A stretch of DNA of 64,000 nt from Ashinkailepas kermadecensis (lineage: Eukaryota; Arthropoda; Thecostraca; Neolepadidae), in contig JAOTOM010005139.1 of assembly GCA_034440615.1 (NCBI GenBank), forward strand, positions 782,501 to 846,500. Reading direction: 5' to 3'. The notes below the pieces were generated by a model. It searched no databases, was not told the origin of the DNA, and worked only from the letters and a program-made list of their open reading frames with translations. Positions within the stretch are counted from its first letter, which is position 1; every line of letters starts with the position of its first letter. Shown one piece after another: positions 46,082 to 57,307 of this stretch. The position numbers were made by a program, and so were the translations under genes.

Positions 46082-46829
46082 TGTTGAGGGGTGCTGATGG
46101 CAAAGGCAGAGCTCATTTGGAAGAGCCAAAAATTGGTTCCATGAGCCAAACAAGTTCAACACTTGTCTATTTTCAGAACACAGCATTTGAATTTGAATAC
46201 AACTGGACTAAGAGAACTGTTATGGTGCCATTTTCTAAAAGGAGAAGGATGAGAATTTACTTGGTGCCTGGCCATGATCAGGGCTTGATTTGTTCTTTGT
46301 AATCCTGGGTTTTCAGAGGATTTTTATTTTGGGTTGGGTAGTTGGGTAATATGGAGAGGATATTTGCATCCAAACCAATCACATACTAGATGTTTGGGCT
46401 CGGTACGGATTGACAAGATGTATAAGTCTGAGGTGACGTCCATCATTGTCTGCCCACAGTATGGATTGGCGAAGCATGCACGCGATATTTAGTGGAGCTG
46501 TTTACGTCAGCTGTGCTGGGAATCTTGATCCAATTGATCTGTCGTGCAGGCTGGCGGCTGCCATAGCCAGGGCCGTGTCCTGTGTGTCCGCGGTGCTCGT
46601 GTCCGCGCTGACTTGTCCGTTGATGGGGGTCCGTCCGTGGGTTGTGGCCAGTATAATACTACTAATACATTGCACCGTTCTCATGGCAATATACGGTCCG
46701 TCGGTCGCTGGTGGCGCCACCTGTTCAGGTTTCAGCCGTTTTTTGGGGGGAGGGTGGGGGAGATATGGTGCTGAAATACAGACTGTTTTAGTGCCGGTCC
46801 GTGTGATTTTTTCCTGGCATGGCGTCTTC
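46082..46829. other. Intergenic with second hAT left end (46279-46360)
   Basis: CAGGGCTTGATTTGTTCTTTG at 46279 copies the left end of the element at 44789. A 134-codon frame at 46446-46850 runs into the next MITE and resembles no known protein, so it is not called as a gene. Confidence 0.45.
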
Positions 46830-47091
46830 TGCAGGGACGGATCCAGATGAGCCGAAGGGGCCATGTCCCACCCCCGCCCCCCCCCTAGAGGTAGATTTTC
46901 GCCGAAATGTTGCACTAACATCGCATTTTCTTGAAATCTAAGAACATTTTGTGGGAAAATGGGTTTACGGGTTTGTTGGTTGGGATAACCGGTTTGTCTT
47001 ACGCGAACCCGACGAATGTTGAAATCTGGTGAGTTTTTTCCTCAAAATCTGATATTTTAGTCACGCAGATAGGCTTCTGTATCCGCCCCTT
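46830..47091. mobile_element. 262-bp hAT-type MITE
   Basis: The left end CAGGGACGGATCCAGA and right end, inward AAGGGGCGGATACAGA, match at 13 of 16. Flanks GTCTTCTG and GTGTTCTC match at 6 of 8. It shares the GCACTAA and CCCGACGAATGTT blocks with 52220-52480 and 50576-50690. Confidence 0.7.
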
Positions 47092-47119
47092 GTGTTCTCG
47101 GGTTCACGCTCAGTACGAT

Positions 47120-47680
47120 GCTGGCTGGGTGGGCGCGTTCGTCTCTGACCATGCAGCATACTGCCTCGCCTCCGACGCTGACCACGCAGTATATTTCCCC
47201 GCCTCAGATGCTGACCACGCAGTATACTGCCTCGCCTCCGATGCTGGGGTGTCCGTCTCTTACCACGCAGTATACTGCCTGGCCTCCGATGCTGGGGTGT
47301 CCGTCTCTGACCACGCAATATACTTCCCCGCCTCCGATGCTGGGGTGTCCGTCTCTAACCACGCAGTATACTGCCTCGCCTCCGATGCTGAGGTGTCCGT
47401 CTCTAACCACGCAGTATACTTCCCCGCCTCCGATGCTGGGGTGTCCGTCTCTAACCACGCAATATACTGCCTCGCCTCCGATGCTGGGGTGTCCGTCTCT
47501 GACCACACAGTATACTTCCCTGCCTCCGATGCTGGGGTGTCCGTCTCTGACCGCGCAGTATACTGCCTCGCCTCCGGTGCTGGGGTGTCCGTCTCTGACC
47601 ACGCAGTATACTGCCTCGCCTCCGATGCTGGGGTGTCCGTCTCTGACCACGCAGTACACTGCCTCGCCTCTGTTGACCTC
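47120..47680. repeat. 48-bp minisatellite, about 12 copies
   Basis: Units of GCCTCCGATGCTGGGGTGTC plus CGTCTCTGACCACGCAGTAT. The 48-bp period is divisible by three, giving a 16-residue peptide repeat in a 327-codon plus-strand frame and others on the minus strand. Substitutions fall without clear codon-position bias by eye, so coding is doubtful. Confidence 0.93.
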
Positions 47681-48820
47681 GGGGACAATTGTTGGCGCTC
47701 GCGCTACAAGCAGACACATGGCAGTTCGATCAGTGTCAACGGTGGACACGTGACGGCCATGCATGGCAGAACGGTCGCGCACGCACGCTGCACGGTGCAT
47801 GCGTTTGCCTTGCATCTCTACCGTGTGGCATGGATGCAAATGTGTCTCTGTTTAAAACCAACTTCAGGTGCGCAGAAAATTTGCGTAGCTATGCTGAATA
47901 AGCGGACTGCCAGGTCCTTGCCGGTGCTTTGTTTAATCTTTTATCTTTGCATCCGAACTGCAGGTGCAAAAATCCGTCTGGAAGAGTGTGCGGTCTTTTA
48001 CGACAGGCGACAAGTGATGGTGAAGGTTGGGAGGAATTTCCTTTGCGACGCCTCTCTACTGATGGGTTGCTGAACACTAGAGGTAGTGGGTGGTTGTAAG
48101 CGAGTCCAAATTCGGTGTCTGTTCGGCTTTGTATCCAAAGCTCTCAAGGATGCAAACAGGAAGCCAAATTTAAAGATGTGAATTGTGTGCAGCGGTGTAG
48201 TGTATATGGTATTTCAGTCGCGGCCAGAAACACTGCATAGTCCGAGGAGACTGAATATGTGTTGTATCGTATACAGCACGGAACTCTAGGATGCTCAGTA
48301 GGATATAGTGGCAGATGTAAATGAACGACAATTTTTAAGTTAAGGTGTAGATGCTTTTTCTTCTTAGCATGCCCACTCCCCCACAAGAAATCTGGACGCG
48401 CCGGGGGTTGTAAGGGTTTGCGTAAAATGTATAGTGCCTCCATTAAAAGCTCTCGACGAATCCTAAAGAGCGGAACGACATATTTTCTCGTTTTCGTCTC
48501 TGTCGTCGAGTGATGTAGACACGGCTGGTCCCTGGCAGTTTGCAGTGTGTGCCCAGTGTCCAGTGTGTGCTGGCGCTCCGCCACCAGGGGGGGGGGTCAC
48601 GGGGCGTAGATCCTCTGAACCACGATCGGCATTGCATGGAAGGAATGGACTTAAAAACCGTAATATCCCCCCGACCGTAAATTCAGTCAGCCCGCGCCCG
48701 AGGAGCGAACGCTTCTTCATTGGGTGGTTTACGACGCACTTTATGCACGATCACGACTAGTGGCTCCGCCCACACTGTTTCGCCGGTGGGCCGTGGGATT
48801 GGGAAATGTCACCGGTGGTG
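47681..48820. other. No recognisable gene
   Basis: Unique-looking sequence of 1.1 kb. Short overlapping frames only. A GTGTGTGCCCAGTGTCCA tandem-like patch lies near 48545. Confidence 0.4.
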
Positions 48821-48825
48821 CGAGT

Positions 48826-48890
48826 GTTAAGCCCGGGACCTTGGTATCCAGAGCTCAACACCTTAGCCACTCGGCCATTCCCGCCCCGGA
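48826..48890 (-). mobile_element. tRNA(Leu/Ser)-like SINE head, minus strand
   Basis: On the minus strand the sequence begins GGAATGGCCGAGTGGCTAAG, a type-II tRNA A-box, and ends CCCGGGCTTAACAC where a B-box GGTTCAAA would be expected. The B-box is mutated, so this is a decayed tRNA-derived sequence and not a working tRNA. Confidence 0.5.
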
Positions 48891-49142
48891 GGAACAAACG
48901 CATGTGCGATGTAGTTATTCTCTCTTCGGGTAGCTGAGCTACCATGGAGACTGGTTCATTCCTCACGCAATGTCCGTCGCCCGGGACTCGGTGGCTGAAC
49001 AGTGTTCAGCTTGCGGACGCTCGTCTGAGCCGACCGGCGTGCGAATGCGAGCACGACAGCTGTGGGTTCTGCTGGAAACAAGTCTGGATTCGTTCAGTAC
49101 GAAGCGGCTAGTTGTGCATGTAACTGTGTTGTGTAACTGTAA
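48891..49142. other. No recognisable feature
   Basis: Short spacer without domains. Confidence 0.35.
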
Positions 49143-49843
49143 CAGTGGCGTAGCCAGGGGCTGATGAGGGTTTGTCAATTGCCCCTTCCCACCCCATTAG
49201 CAGTAAATTGGGTTTTGGTTTTCCGACTGCGGGGTTTTGGATGAATCAGCCAAAAACTGATTAAGTTCGTGTATTGGACCCATTTCAGAGGCGCCTTTCT
49301 CAAATTTATGGGATGTGTTGGATGAACGGCTGGAGCTACTGACCAATACTAGTGGCACAGGAATATACAAATGGAAGTTGTGTCGTCTTGTGTCTGAACA
49401 TAATAACTCAACTTATCTTTTTTGACCAAGCCGTCACAAGTAAGGACTTCCGGCGTTAAGCCAACCAACGAGGAAACCCATTCATTCATTTCGGGGCACC
49501 ACCACTTGGATAGTTAATAGGTCTACAGTTTTCATATATAGTTTCATATATTTCATAGTTGTGATGGTATAATTGGCGTCACAAATAGCTTGGCGGTCAG
49601 ACTGGGCGTCCTGGCACCTGAATACCCTGCATAGTTACAGGTGTGGTGGGAAACAGTATATATATATGCAGGGTGTTCAGGTGCCAGGACGCCCAGCCTG
49701 ACTGCCATGCTACTTGTGACGCCAATAGTACATTATTCGTGTTGCCTCAACGATCGTTATTCGTGCACGGTCACTACGAAAAACGTGCAAAGATACAGCC
49801 GTGACCCCCCCCCGCCCCTCTCCACAGACCCTGGCTGCGCCAC
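49143..49843. mobile_element. Two hAT/MITE-type ends around a hairpin (composition unresolved)
   Basis: The left end CAGTGGCGTAGCCAGGGG begins at 49143, and a right end CCTGGCTGCGCCACTG closes at 49843. Their flanks (AACTGTAA and TGTGCCGG) are not a TSD, so they may belong to different elements. Confidence 0.4.
49572..49726. mobile_element. Hairpin MITE with 62-bp arms
   Basis: The arms at 49572-49633 and 49665-49726 are reverse complements with about five mismatches, separated by a 31-bp loop. Both outer ends begin ATTGGCGTCACAA. The flanking sequence is TA-rich, allowing a TA target site, but this is not certain. Confidence 0.8.
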
Positions 49844-50324
49844 TGTGTGCCGGTAAGGGCAGCCACTTGGGGTTGGGGATTTGCGTCTCGGAATCCTGTA
49901 TTTTGAAAAGAGGTTCTTCGGACTATCCAATTCGGAGGGGAAAGTGTTTCTATTTGTGACGTCGGAACCTCCCCATTGTGTACTTTCCAGTGAATGTTGA
50001 ACCCTGTCAAAGTGGGATAAGCTTGTAGTCATCGTCGAACGGCACCATTCAAGCTTCAAGCGAGAATAAGTATAGGTTAATTTTCCAGAGCGGATAGCGC
50101 TCTGGACGGCAGCAGTCCAGGCGCGGGCGGTCGTTCTAGCCGTGCTCGTGGCACGTGCCGTGGGGCCAGCCGGTGTGTGCCGACTACCTGCGACTCTGTG
50201 TGTATGTGACTCTGAATGTGACTCTGACTCCGCCTGCAGCAACCAGCCGGCCAGACTGTAGTGTCGCCGCCGGCGCACCGCCGGAACCCAACTGCCGCCG
50301 GCCTCCGCGGTGAGTTAGGTGACG
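49844..50324. other. No recognisable gene
   Basis: Mixed-composition spacer. No domain was recognised. Confidence 0.4.
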
Positions 50325-50575
50325 TCGCGTGCGTCGGCCAGGCACGCACGAACGCACAGCCGTTCGCACACTGTCGCACGAACGCGCAGCTGTTCGCACA
50401 CTGTCGCAAGAACGCGCAGCTGTTCGCACACTGTCGCACGAACGCACAGCCGTTCGCACACTGTCGCACGAACGCACAGCCGTTCGCACACTGTCGCACG
50501 AACGCACAGCCGTTCGCACACTGTCGCACGAACGCACAGCCGTTCGCACACTCGCACGAACGCGCAGCTGTCCAC
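50325..50575. repeat. 30-bp minisatellite, about 8 copies
   Basis: Units of CACACTGTCGCACGAACGC plus (A/G)CAG(C/T)(C/T)GTTCG. The period is a multiple of three and stop-free in several frames, hence overlapping frames on both strands. Confidence 0.95.
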
Positions 50576-50690
50576 ACGAACCTTTGCACCAAAATGCCGT
50601 ATTCTCAAAGTATAGCAGAACATTTTATTTGAAAAGTATTGTCATAGCGAGCCCGACGAATGGTAGCTATTCAGGCCTGAAAGGTTTTTA
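50576..50690. mobile_element. Partial copy of the 262-bp MITE
   Basis: CCTTTGCACCAAAAT, CATTTTATTTGAAAAGTATT and GAGCCCGACGAATGGTAGCT align with 52300-52390. Both termini are missing. Confidence 0.7.
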
Positions 50691-51155
50691 TAAATGGGAT
50701 TGCAGTTTATCGGTTTGCTGGATTGCTGATTGCTGTTGCTGTATTGTTTATTGCTTCATGCTTCGTGCTTCGTGCTGGCCCGTGTCCGATGGTCACACGG
50801 TGCCGGCCAGAGTCCGACGGACAGCCGGCGTCCATGCTCCCTCTGTCAGCAAACATGAGTGCTCTGAAAACGGAGACAATTTCTTGCACAACATCGTCAC
50901 CATGCACTATGCACTTGTTTCCGTTCAATTGTTTTGTGCGATCCCTTGACAGCTGTTAAAACAAGCTGGAGTATGCGAATGGGGGCACAACGGGGTAGCG
51001 GAGCAATATTGGATTTCACAATTACGCATTTATTAGTATTGAGATCTGGTGTCACTCGTGTCAATTGATAGCTGTCCAATTTGCCGTCCTTTTCTGTTGC
51101 AGTAGGCCCACCGAGAGGACGTGGAGTGGTTTATAGCACGTACTTTTAGTATTTT
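50691..51155. other. No recognisable feature
   Basis: Unique-looking sequence without domains. The right edge is the SINE target site. Confidence 0.4.
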
Positions 51156-51168
51156 CAGGGTCTGATGT

Positions 51169-51329
51169 CTGGGGACGAGTGGTCTAGGGGTAAGATGCTC
51201 GTCTCACAATCGAAAGGTTGTGGGTTCGAGTCTCATCTGTCGCTACTCTTCGCCCGCGACCAATCGGCGTGAGAGATTGGCGACGCTACATGACTCAACG
51301 GTCGACGTGTCGTAAAACCAATAACCAAC
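51169..51329 (+). mobile_element. tRNA-Val-derived SINE (161 bp) with 13-bp TSD
   Basis: CAGGGTCTGATGT flanks the element perfectly at 51156-51168 and 51330-51342. The tRNA-like head has an A-box-like TGGTCTAGGGGTAAGATGC, an anticodon loop CTCACAA (anticodon CAC, Val) and B-box GGGTTCGAGTC, but the acceptor arm does not pair. The body ends in a double stem (ACAT/GTGT around GAC/GTC) and a TAAAACCAATAACCAAC tail. A sister copy is at 59229-59391. Confidence 0.9.
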
Positions 51330-51342
51330 CAGGGTCTGATGT

Positions 51343-51766
51343 TATTTCGGCATCGATGCCTTTTGCGATCGGAGGCTTATAAGTTGCCCATTGCTTTGAG
51401 ACTGATATTGCTCTGGAAGCTGCTCTATTAGTCTTCCATATCGCAGCAAGATTTTCTCTGGTGTTCTGCTCCAGCATGACGGTATGCTCATCTAGCCAAA
51501 TTTGTCTGTTGGGGCATAACGGGGTGCGAAGGATGGGGCAAGGCAATGTACCCAGTTTCGTCCGTGCTTCACACCGCACAGCTGTAGTAACTGTTGCTTT
51601 CCACCACACTCGATTCCTGGCACCTGCGGCATGAATACCTTGCCAGTGGATGCAGATTATAGGCGGTTAATTTGTCAGCATCATCTTTTGCCCGCACTTT
51701 TGCCTGCATTTAGCCTACGTTTGGCCTATCATATTGCCTATCGTGTTGCCATCTTGTTGCCATCCC
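51343..51766. other. No recognisable feature
   Basis: Spacer between two retroposon insertions. A GTTGCCATC tandem patch lies around 51745. Confidence 0.4.
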
Positions 51767-51783
51767 GTTTCGATACCACCGTT

Positions 51784-51820
51784 GTTGTTGTTATTTGGGT
51801 TTAAGGGCGCTTCGACCAAA
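51784..51820 (-). mobile_element. 37-bp micro-retroposon with 17-bp TSD
   Basis: GTTTCGATACCACCGTT occurs perfectly at 51767-51783 and 51821-51837. The 37 bp between read, on the minus strand, TTTGGTCGAAGCGCCCTTAA then CCCAAATAACAAC. This is one of the clearest members of the family. Confidence 0.9.
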
Positions 51821-51837
51821 GTTTCGATACCACCGTT

Positions 51838-52219
51838 AATTTTGTATTGCATCCTGCAACCTTCCACTGTACGAAAAATGAATTCCAGTGTACTGATCTA
51901 CGTAGTCTTTTAGTACTTGGCTAACGAACAGTCACATTGTATGCTCCAGCACATGTGCTAGTTACCCGATATTGCTCCGTCCTCTGCCCCATTTTATCCC
52001 GTGGGTAGATAAAAATTGGAAAAAAGGTCTGCTTTGCATCAGTGCTGACCTTAATCATAATTATGTAGGTGGCTAAACGTGGTATGCGATGGGACTGGAC
52101 GTTCCGGAGTTCAGTTTGAAGGCAAAACCCTTTGAATAGCTTCCAATGTTTTTGTGTCCGAAGGCCCAGAATGTCAAGCTGATCGTATTTCCTCCCTTCC
52201 CTCACTGGCCTCATGCTAA
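51838..52219. other. No recognisable feature
   Basis: Mixed sequence without domains. Confidence 0.4.
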
Positions 52220-52480
52220 CACTGACGGATCTAGGGGAGTGGGAGCACGGGATCATGGACCTACATAAGACCTCCAAAAGCCGATCTTTCCGAACCTTTG
52301 CACTAAAACACCGTTTTCTCGAAGTATAGATAAAAAACATTTTATTCGAAAAGTTTTGTCATAGGAAGCCCGACGAATGTTAGCTGTTCAGACTGTTTCG
52401 AAATCGGATACATTTATTCTCCCGAAATTACTCCTCGCACATCAAACCGGCCGAAAGCCAGACTTCTGGATCCGCCACTG
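52220..52480. mobile_element. 261-bp hAT-type MITE
   Basis: The left end CACTGACGGATCTAGGGG and right end, inward CAGTGGCGGATCCAGAAG, are inverted. It shares the GCACTAAAACACCG and GCCCGACGAATGTTAGC blocks with 46830-47091 and is almost the same length. Flanks CATGCTAA and AATACAAA agree at only 5 of 8. Confidence 0.65.
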
Positions 52481-52784
52481 AATACAAATTAAGCACGGAA
52501 AAGTCATATTTCATGTCCAGTACTTTTGCAGCAGAATATCATTATCGGACACACCTGGTTCTATGTTCATAAGACATCGGAAATACTTTCTCATTTTCTC
52601 ATTACAGATTTATTCTATCTCAGTATCACTCACTCATTTATTCTATCATATCTCATCACACATTACACATTAAATTTCTCATTACATAGGGAAGGCTTTT
52701 TCACGGTGCAGGTGGAGGAAGCTGACCTTTCACACGGATGGGATTCTTCACTCCTGGCTATGTGCATACTTCATGCCGCTCTGT

Positions 52785-52844
52785 TGGCCGCGAATGATCA
52801 ACTCTGGTCGAAGCGCCCTAAAGCCCAAATAACTAACTAACGAA
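52785..52844 (+). mobile_element. 60-bp micro-retroposon, imperfect 13-bp TSD
   Basis: CATGCCGCTCTGT (52772-52784) and CATGCCGGTCCGT (52845-52857) match at 11 of 13. The insert begins TGGCCGCGAATGATCAAC, has GGTCGAAGCGCCCTAAAG and ends in AAATAACTAACTAACGAA. It resembles the LINE 3' hairpin most closely. Confidence 0.65.
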
Positions 52845-52857
52845 CATGCCGGTCCGT

Positions 52858-53445
52858 GCTCGATGGTCGCACGGCACGAGTTATACTACAAGTATTGGTA
52901 CCGACACAGGTGGTGCGATATGACTTCTTCAAAGAGTTGAATTTCTTTTTTCAACACAAGAAACCCCTGCTACGAAGCTTTGGATATTACTGCTACTAAG
53001 AAAAACGCTCAACATATTCACGGACGCATGCAAGCATTTTTTTAAGGTGACACGAGGCCAAATACTTCCAAAAACGGAAATCGCATGGAACTTTTTTCCG
53101 GTAGAAGCTTTAGTAGTGTAGAATAAACAATATACATGTGTATTTTTTTCGGTGGGTAGTTTACCGTCAACAAAGTCACGTGGTATAGTGTAGGTATAGT
53201 GGAATAGTGTGTCGTATGAATTCTTGCAATAAGTGTCTCATAGAAGTGGAGTCTGTGGAAGTCTGCAGTAGAAGTTAAGTCGGCTGGAAGTTTTTGGAGT
53301 AGAAGTTGCGTCGTGAAAGGTAATGTCATGTAGTATAATGTAGTAGATGGTAATGCCGCTTTGCAGTAGAAATCGTATCGCATGGAGGCGAAGCGTGTGG
53401 AAGCTTCTGCAGTAGAAGTAACGCCTCGTAGAAGTCCGTAGTAGC
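52858..53445. other. No gene; GTAGAAGT-rich patch at about 53250-53445
   Basis: The right half has irregular AGTAGAAGT repeats. No domain was recognised. Confidence 0.4.
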
Positions 53446-54134
53446 CAGTGGCATAGTCGGGGGGGGGGGGGCAGACGCCCACACTGGAGGGTCAGAGGGG
53501 CCCTCCAGGCGGCCGCCTTGAGTGGCCCGCAAGGCCCCTCAAGGCGTCGGTACAGTGAGCCCCTACGGGCCCCCTGGGCCGATGCACAGGGCCCCTGGAC
53601 CAGCGGAAGGGGCCCCGGGCTGACGGAAAGGGTCCTGGGCCAATGAAGAGGGCCCAGAGTCAACAGGGAGTGCCCTCAGGAAGATGCTCAAGACCATTGG
53701 CTGGGCTAACGTGAATGGCTTCTAGATCAACGTAGGGTGCCCTGGATGGTTGAAATGGCCCCCGGGCTGACCGAGAGGGCCCCGAGCCAATATTAAGGGC
53801 CCATGGACTGTCGGCGGAGCCCAAGCCGAAGAAAGGGTCCTTGCCATGATGGATGGGCCCAATCGTTTGAAATGGGCCTCCGGTTTGCCGGAAAAGGCCT
53901 TGGGTCGTCAAAGAGGACCCTGAGACGGCGGAGGGGATCCTAGTTGCCGGAGAGGACCTCGGGCCGTCAGAAAGGGCCCTTGTGTCGGCGGATCTGGCCC
54001 AAGCTGTACAACGGCCCCTGGCCTGTGGAAAAAAGTGACGAGAAATAAAAAAGAAAAGTGGGGGGAAGCCAACGGTAGGTATGTGGCCCTCTTCAGATGT
54101 TCGCCCCCTGGGCCAAATACTGGCTACGTCACTG
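53446..54134. mobile_element. 689-bp hAT-like element with GGGCCC quasi-repeats
   Basis: The left end CAGTGGCATAGTCGGG and right end, inward CAGTGACGTAGCCAGT, are inverted. Flanks GTAGTAGC (53438-53445) and GTAGCAAC (54135-54142) match at 6 of 8. The interior repeats GGGCCC about every 25 bp with GACGGAAAGG-like spacers, as in the giant element and the 41.25-kb MITE. Confidence 0.7.
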
Positions 54135-54142
54135 GTAGCAAC

Positions 54143-54994
54143 TTCTTTTTGAGCAGGGGCGGATCCAGTAATTTTGGTCAGGGAAACGTGTCTGGAGTGG
54201 CGCCATTCCTCGTGCTGGGGGTGGGGGGGCATCAGCTGCAAGAACACTCGTTGAGGTGGCGGCGGCGTCACTCGAGCGTCCTGAGGGGGGAGGGGCGATC
54301 CACACCTGCATACAGGTGCCGCCAGTTTGTCCCTGGACCCGCCGGCGGTCTGGGGCAGGTGTTGCAGCAGCTATCAGTTGCAGGTCTCCCGTGGATATCC
54401 AATATGTTGCGCCACCATTTCTGTCAGCGTTGCGCCGAGTATCCCATTACGCAGTGTTCTGTGGTGGTCTTGTGATGGACGCGTTTGACCTTGAATCGTA
54501 CGTTTTATTGTTGGAATGTGTCGGGGTATTGGGCGTGCGACCCAGTGGCCCAGAAGCGCAGCCGAGATGGTCCCAGAGGAAAACCAACGTTAAAGCAGGA
54601 ATGTGTTCGCTCCGGGAGCCTCCAGTAGAAGAAAGAGAAAAAACTACCTCATGAAGACAATCCCCTTGCACGCCCCATCCCCCACATCTGTGGATGCGTG
54701 ACTGGATTCGCAATCAGCCCGGCCGAGGATCCGGCGACACTACGTGACGCAGCATTCCAATGCGTGGCAATGTAGTCCAAGGTTCCGGTGTGCGTGTTGC
54801 GCTGTCAGTCTCGTCAGGTGGCGCCACGTCACCAGCTTCTCAAGGCGAGAGACAGAGCTGACTCGGCAGTGCCCCCGGCGCCACGGCCGTCGCCTGATGC
54901 GGCAGTCACGTGACCGTGCCGGCCGTCTGGCGCCGCGGTCACGTGACCAGCCGGCTGTGGCGCTCCTGGCGCGGTGCCACGGTCGACGCAGACT
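54143..54994. other. No gene; lone TIR-like end at about 54155
   Basis: CAGGGGCGGATCCAGTAAT near 54155 is a hAT-MITE-type left end without a visible partner. Frames here match no known family. Confidence 0.4.
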
Positions 54995-55685
54995 CAACAG
55001 ACGCCGGCGGGCTGGACGTCTGTCACCGTGCGAGCCTGACACCACGATCGGGAACAGTGCTGGCGGGCTTGACGTCTGTCACCGTGCCGTGCGAGCCTGA
55101 CACCACGATCGGGAACAGTGCCGGCGGGCTGGACGTCTGTCTCCGTGCGAGCCTGACACCACGATCGGGAACAGTGCCGGCGGGCTGGACGTCTGTCACC
55201 GTGCCGTGCGAGCCTGACACCACGATCGGGAACAGTGCTGGCGGGCTTGACGTCTGTCACCGTGCCGTGCGAGCCTGACACCACGATCGGGAACAGTGCT
55301 GGCGGGCTTGACGTCTGTCACCGTGCCGTGCGAGCCTGACACCACGATCGGGAACAGTGCCGGCGGGCTGGACGTCTGTCACCGTGCCGTGCGAGCCTGA
55401 CACCACGATCGGGAACAGTGCCGGCGGGCTGGACGTCTGTCTCCGTGCGAGCCTGACACCACGATCGGGAACAGTGCCGGCGGGCTTGACGTCTGTCACC
55501 GTGCGAGCCTGACACCACGATCGGGAACAGTGCTGGCGGGCTTGACGTCTGTCACCGTGCCGTGCGAGCCTGACACCACGATCGGGAACAGTGCCGGCGG
55601 GCTGGACGTCTGTCACCGTGCGAGCCTGACACCACGATCGGCAACAGTGGCGGCGGCGGCGGCGGCGACGGCGACGGCGACGGCG
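54995..55685. repeat. 56/61-bp minisatellite, about 11 copies, ending in (GGCGAC)n
   Basis: Units contain GAGCCTGACACCACGATCGG and GGCGGGCTGGACGTCTGTC; a 5-bp CGTGC block is present or absent, giving 61- and 56-bp forms. A GGC/GAC microsatellite follows at about 55648-55685. Confidence 0.93.
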
Positions 55686-56080
55686 TGTTTCGGTGTCACG
55701 GGTGGGGGGGCCGCTACCTCCCGCCCCCTGTTGGGTCCACCTGTTGGGGAAAACTTTCGACGCCCCCCCCCCCCTGTTGGATGTGTTTCTCGGACGACAA
55801 TGGGTTTGCAGACATTTTCGAACTTCATTCATCTTTTGGCAGGTGTGGATGCATTCACGGAGAGGGTAATGTTCTGGATGACCAACATCCAGGACAAAGC
55901 CATGTTTCCAGCCCTGGGTGAGGGATTCGGCTGCACGACATTCGCACACGACCTACGTAGTTTGACGCCACTGACACTCCTCGGACAACAGCCGTACGTG
56001 GCCGTGCACGTGATACGTAGCACGCGATGCCGGTCTCCTCTTTCCTGTTCGTGAGAAAAGTAAAAAAAGACTCGGTTGTT
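55686..56080. other. No recognisable gene
   Basis: Contains C- and G-homopolymer runs (55705, 55765) and unique-looking sequence. No domain was recognised. Confidence 0.4.
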
Positions 56081-56240
56081 GATTTCTGAAAATTATTGGG
56101 GGGGGGGGGGGAGCAAAATGCATGAAGGCAATGGGCAGGCCCAAATGGATTGGGGGCACACTTCATAAGGTCCCATGTTAAAAGTAGAAATTGGTGGGGG
56201 TGGGCAAAGAACATTGAGGGAACACTTGCCCCCTCAAAAG
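56081..56240 (+). repeat. Dispersed repeat, uninterrupted copy of the foldback target
   Basis: AATGCATGAAGGCAATGGGC, GGATTGGGGGCACA, GGTCCCATGTTAAAAG, GAAATTGGTGGG and ACACTTGCCCCCTC follow the order of 26756-26857 plus 28412-28475, but without the 1.55-kb insertion. Confidence 0.7.
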
Positions 56241-56372
56241 TACATTATAAAACAAGACCCTGTCCAAGAATGAAGGTTTCGTTGCGCCAAACCCTCGCTG
56301 GCGGAACCACTACCGCTGGTCGTGGGATTTCTGGTGACGAGGCCCTCCACGTGCTCTGGCGCAGCTTAAAAA

Positions 56373-56465
56373 GCAACTCATTACGAGGACCGATTTCCCG
56401 CCTACAACACACCTGCGACTCATTCCGAGGACCGATTTCCCGCCTACAACACACCTGCGACTCAT
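56373..56465. repeat. 44-bp direct duplication
   Basis: CGAGGACCGATTTCCCGCCT and the following CACCTGCGACTCAT occur twice in tandem with almost no change. Confidence 0.9.
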
Positions 56466-57307
56466 CAGACTCAGAGTACACCACACACTGGCAACTTCGC
56501 GCGTTTCCGGCTCTTGACGAGCGCGCGTGACTGACGCGAGCTTCAAGCATCAGACTATCAGACGTGCATCGTATTCGTGCATCTGCTCGGGGTATGCCGA
56601 GCGGTAGTTCATTACTGAAAGGCCATACCTGTTTTGAATTGAATTATTATGCACTGGCCGCTTTAATGCAAGTTACAGTATGTATTTAGAAGTTAAACAT
56701 GGAGTTAAATCCAATTCTTCTGCAACAAAGTAGACATCCCAACTGCGATGGGACATGCGTGAACTGACTCCAACTCTAGCTCTTTTGAGCGGAGAAGAGG
56801 GGCTCACATAGGCGTCGCCGCGGGGGCGGGGGATGGTGGTGGTGGTGATTGTTTTTGCGACGTGACGACTGCTTTTGGATCAGCTGGCGTCGTCAGTCTG
56901 CCGTCCCGATTGGTCGAGGGCCAAGAGTGGCGACAGGTGTGACGCTAACTACAATCTATCGATCGGGAGACGGCCACTCTATCCCCGACCACTCGCCCCT
57001 CGCCACGTGGGAGGGGGCACACTAGGGGAAGCCCCCCTACCTCAAAACAATGTGACCTAACCCACCCGTCTTTCCGGTCAGATCCTTACACCTCGTCTCG
57101 TGGCGGGAGGGGGAGGGCATTATAAGCCCCCTATAATCTCCTAGCTACTCCCCAACACCACTCACCAACACAGTCGGCCACTCACCAACCCCAATTTTCC
57201 GTCAGAGACCACTTTACAGGTTTTGAGAGTCTATAGTTCACCCCCCTGAGCGGGGGGAGGGGGTGTACGGACGCGGCATTACCGCACCGTGCCAATGGTG
57301 AGCCGAC
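56466..57307. other. No recognisable gene
   Basis: Unique-looking, partly GC-rich sequence without domains. Confidence 0.4.

Noticed and set aside
46446..46850. 134-codon frame with a hydrophobic stretch
   Set aside because: It ends inside the MITE at 46830-47091 and has no homologue I recognise. The opposite strand is equally open.
47090..48073. 327-codon frame with a 16-residue repeat and hydrophobic tail
   Set aside because: The repeat part is a 48-bp minisatellite open in other frames as well, and the tail matches nothing. Coding cannot be supported.
49143..49843. A single 701-bp hAT-like element
   Set aside because: The two ends are inverted repeats, but the flanking 8-mers AACTGTAA and TGTGCCGG do not match, so they may belong to separate elements.
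51169..51245. Possible tRNA-Val (CAC) gene
   Set aside because: A- and B-boxes are present but acceptor and T stems do not pair. A 13-bp TSD brackets a 161-bp unit with a SINE tail, so it is a SINE.
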